Assembly (NCBI RefSeq): GCF_002387245.1
Contig: NZ_DGLD01000014.1
Span: 124,001 to 188,000 of the forward strand
Source: Brevundimonas sp. UBA4553
GTDB lineage: Bacteria; Pseudomonadota; Alphaproteobacteria; Caulobacterales; Caulobacteraceae
DNA length: 64,000 nt
Direction of reading: 5' to 3'
The notes beneath the pieces were generated by a model that did no database searches, had not been told where the DNA came from, and was given only the letters and a program-made list of their open reading frames with translations. Below are positions 63,012 through 64,000 of the stretch, in pieces. The position numbers were made by a program, and so were the translations under genes. Every line of letters starts with the position of its first letter. Positions within the stretch are counted from its first letter, which is position 1.

Positions 63012-63392
63012 TTATTCCGAGGCCGCAGCTTCGTCGGTGCGTGCGGGGCGATCACGATCGCGCTCGCGTTCACGACGGGCCAGCAGGGGCGACAGTTCCA
63101 GGTCGAGTTCCTCGACGCGGACGGTCAGCCAGCGCAGGACGTCTTCGTTCAGCGACAGCTGACGTTCGACTTCGGCCACGGCGGCGGCCGGGGCGTCCAG
63201 AGCGAGCAGGGAATAGTGAGCCTTGCGGTTCTTCTTGACCCGGTAGGTCAGGTTGCGCAGACCCCAGTACTCGATCTTGGCGACGCTGCCGCCGCCTTCT
63301 TCGATCAGAGCCTTGATGGTGTCGTTCAGCGCTTCGGCCTGTTGCGCCGAGATATCCTGGCGCGTCATGACCGTGTGCTCGTAAAGAGCCAT
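63012..63392 (-). CDS. rpsF: 30S ribosomal protein S6
   Basis: 126 residues starting MALYEHTVMTRQDIS, with YWGLRNLTYRVKKNRKAHY as the S6 core and a tail of RE/RD repeats (RRERERDRDRPARTDE). Start at 63392 gives the normal S6 N-terminus; the longer frame to 63506 is upstream leader. First gene of the operon. The 239-base region upstream (63393-63631) holds its promoter and no other gene. Confidence 0.97.
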   Translation of the reverse strand: MALYEHTVMTRQDISAQQAEALNDTIKALIEEGGGSVAKIEYWGLRNLTYRVKKNRKAHYSLLALDAPAAAVAEVERQLSLNEDVLRWLTVRVEELDLELSPLLARRERERDRDRPARTDEAAASE

Positions 63393-63631
63393 GCGGTAGT
63401 CTCCCTTGTGGGCGTCGGCGCGAGGCGGACCGGGTAAAGTCCAATCCCACGATGGCTCCTGAAGCGGCGGCCGAGATGACTTCCCGAACCCTTTGGCGTT
63501 CCGCAACAGGACCGAAGCCCTGGAAAGGCGGCGCGTATAGGCGAAAAAGCCTGTCAGAGCAAGGCTGATCGACCCGCGTTGCCAAGCGCGGCCGAAACAG
63601 CGGATGGTCCAGACCTGACCGGAGACGCCGC

Positions 63632-64000
63632 ATGACCTCGTCCGAGCCGAACGCCGCCCTCAAGAAGCGCTGGACCCTGATCGGGCCGGGTATCGTCGTG
63701 GCGGCGACCGGGGTGGGAGCGGGTGATCTGGTGGCGACCCTGATCGCGGGCTCGCGCTTCGGCTATGCCCTGCTGTGGGCGGCCATCATAGGCACGGTGC
63801 TGAAGATTGCCTTGGCCGAAGCCGTCGGGCGATGGACGCTGGCCAGCGAGCGCACGATCTTTGACGGCTGGTCCAGCCTGGGCCGCGGCCTGCTGCCGGG
63901 TGCCATCGGCGGGCGACTGAACTGGGCCGGTCTCTATTTCGGCCTCTATGTCGTCATCTGGGGCTTTGTGTACGGGGCGGCGGCCATGACGGCGACCGCC
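63632..64000 (+). CDS. Nramp-like metal transporter, 3' end cut by window edge
   Basis: The frame from ATG 63632 (GGAG eight bases upstream) stays open to the window end, giving 123 residues with three helices. It begins KKRWTLIGPGIVVAATGVGAGD and continues with the TM2-3 pattern of the Nramp family, including a LAEAVGRW helix. The canonical metal-binding DPGN of TM1 is here GVGAGD. This belongs to an Nramp-related clade common in bacteria whose ion may not be Mn or Fe. The C-terminal part is beyond the window. Confidence 0.85.
   Translation, partial: MTSSEPNAALKKRWTLIGPGIVVAATGVGAGDLVATLIAGSRFGYALLWAAIIGTVLKIALAEAVGRWTLASERTIFDGWSSLGRGLLPGAIGGRLNWAGLYFGLYVVIWGFVYGAAAMTATA

Overview
The window is 64 kb of GC-rich DNA (roughly two-thirds G+C by eye), densely packed with short intergenic gaps and many 1-17 base overlaps between genes. 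The gene content points to an alphaproteobacterium of the Caulobacteraceae, most likely Brevundimonas or a close relative. The evidence is a TipN-like polar protein, an HWE-type histidine kinase paired with a single-domain regulator, the alphaproteobacterial order radA-cvpA-purF, and several boxes resembling CtrA sites. No rRNA, tRNA, CRISPR array, insertion sequence or prophage was seen. The genus is an inference from gene content, not from an alignment.

Layout. 1-6.9 kb: truncated MFS permease, a catalytically dead pyroglutamyl-peptidase-like protein, a TipN-like polarity factor, a 59-residue membrane peptide, and a convergent pair of phospholipase D-like and EEP-family enzymes. 7-10.3 kb: lemA with two TPM-domain proteins, then folD. 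10.4-14.6 kb: two secreted proteins made only of PPC repeats flanking a type 2 IPP isomerase. 14.6-21.2 kb: histidine utilisation, with hutHU divergent from hutC-hutG-(unknown secreted protein)-hutI around a 12-base palindrome. 21.2-25 kb: a 41-residue membrane peptide, a PYROXD2-like oxidoreductase, and a response regulator with its HWE kinase. 25-31 kb: GH10 xylanase, BcsS-like outer-membrane barrel, nucleotide-sugar epimerase, processive family 2 glycosyltransferase and UDP-xylose synthase. 31-38.7 kb: DUF2891, DUF979, DUF969, a fused 5-oxoprolinase and a solitary cytosine-5 DNA methyltransferase. 38.8-44.3 kb: short Hsp70, GST, a lower-GC DUF2971 gene, an ArsC-like reductase, small proteins, and a DUF6249/ECF-sigma/membrane-protein operon. 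44.4-48.4 kb: yfgM-like, bamB, der. 48.4-58.2 kb: O-antigen-ligase-like protein, SDR, glyoxalase-like, purF-cvpA-radA, Yip1-like, alr, dnaB. 58.2-61.8 kb: a small secreted protein, a Tat-exported DOPA-dioxygenase-like protein and a TonB receptor with a possible leader peptide. 62-64 kb: rpsF-rpsR-rplI with a strong terminator, and a truncated Nramp-like transporter.

The most interesting candidate system is the 25-31 kb block. It has the logic of a cellulose-synthesis locus (processive synthase, periplasmic glucanase, BcsS-type outer-membrane protein), but the hydrolase is a xylanase and the sugar-nucleotide enzyme makes UDP-xylose. This suggests an undescribed xylose-containing or xylan-like exopolysaccharide. 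Two others are worth attention: a candidate pyroglutamate uptake and hydrolysis operon at 31-37.5 kb, and an unknown secreted protein translationally locked inside the hut operon.
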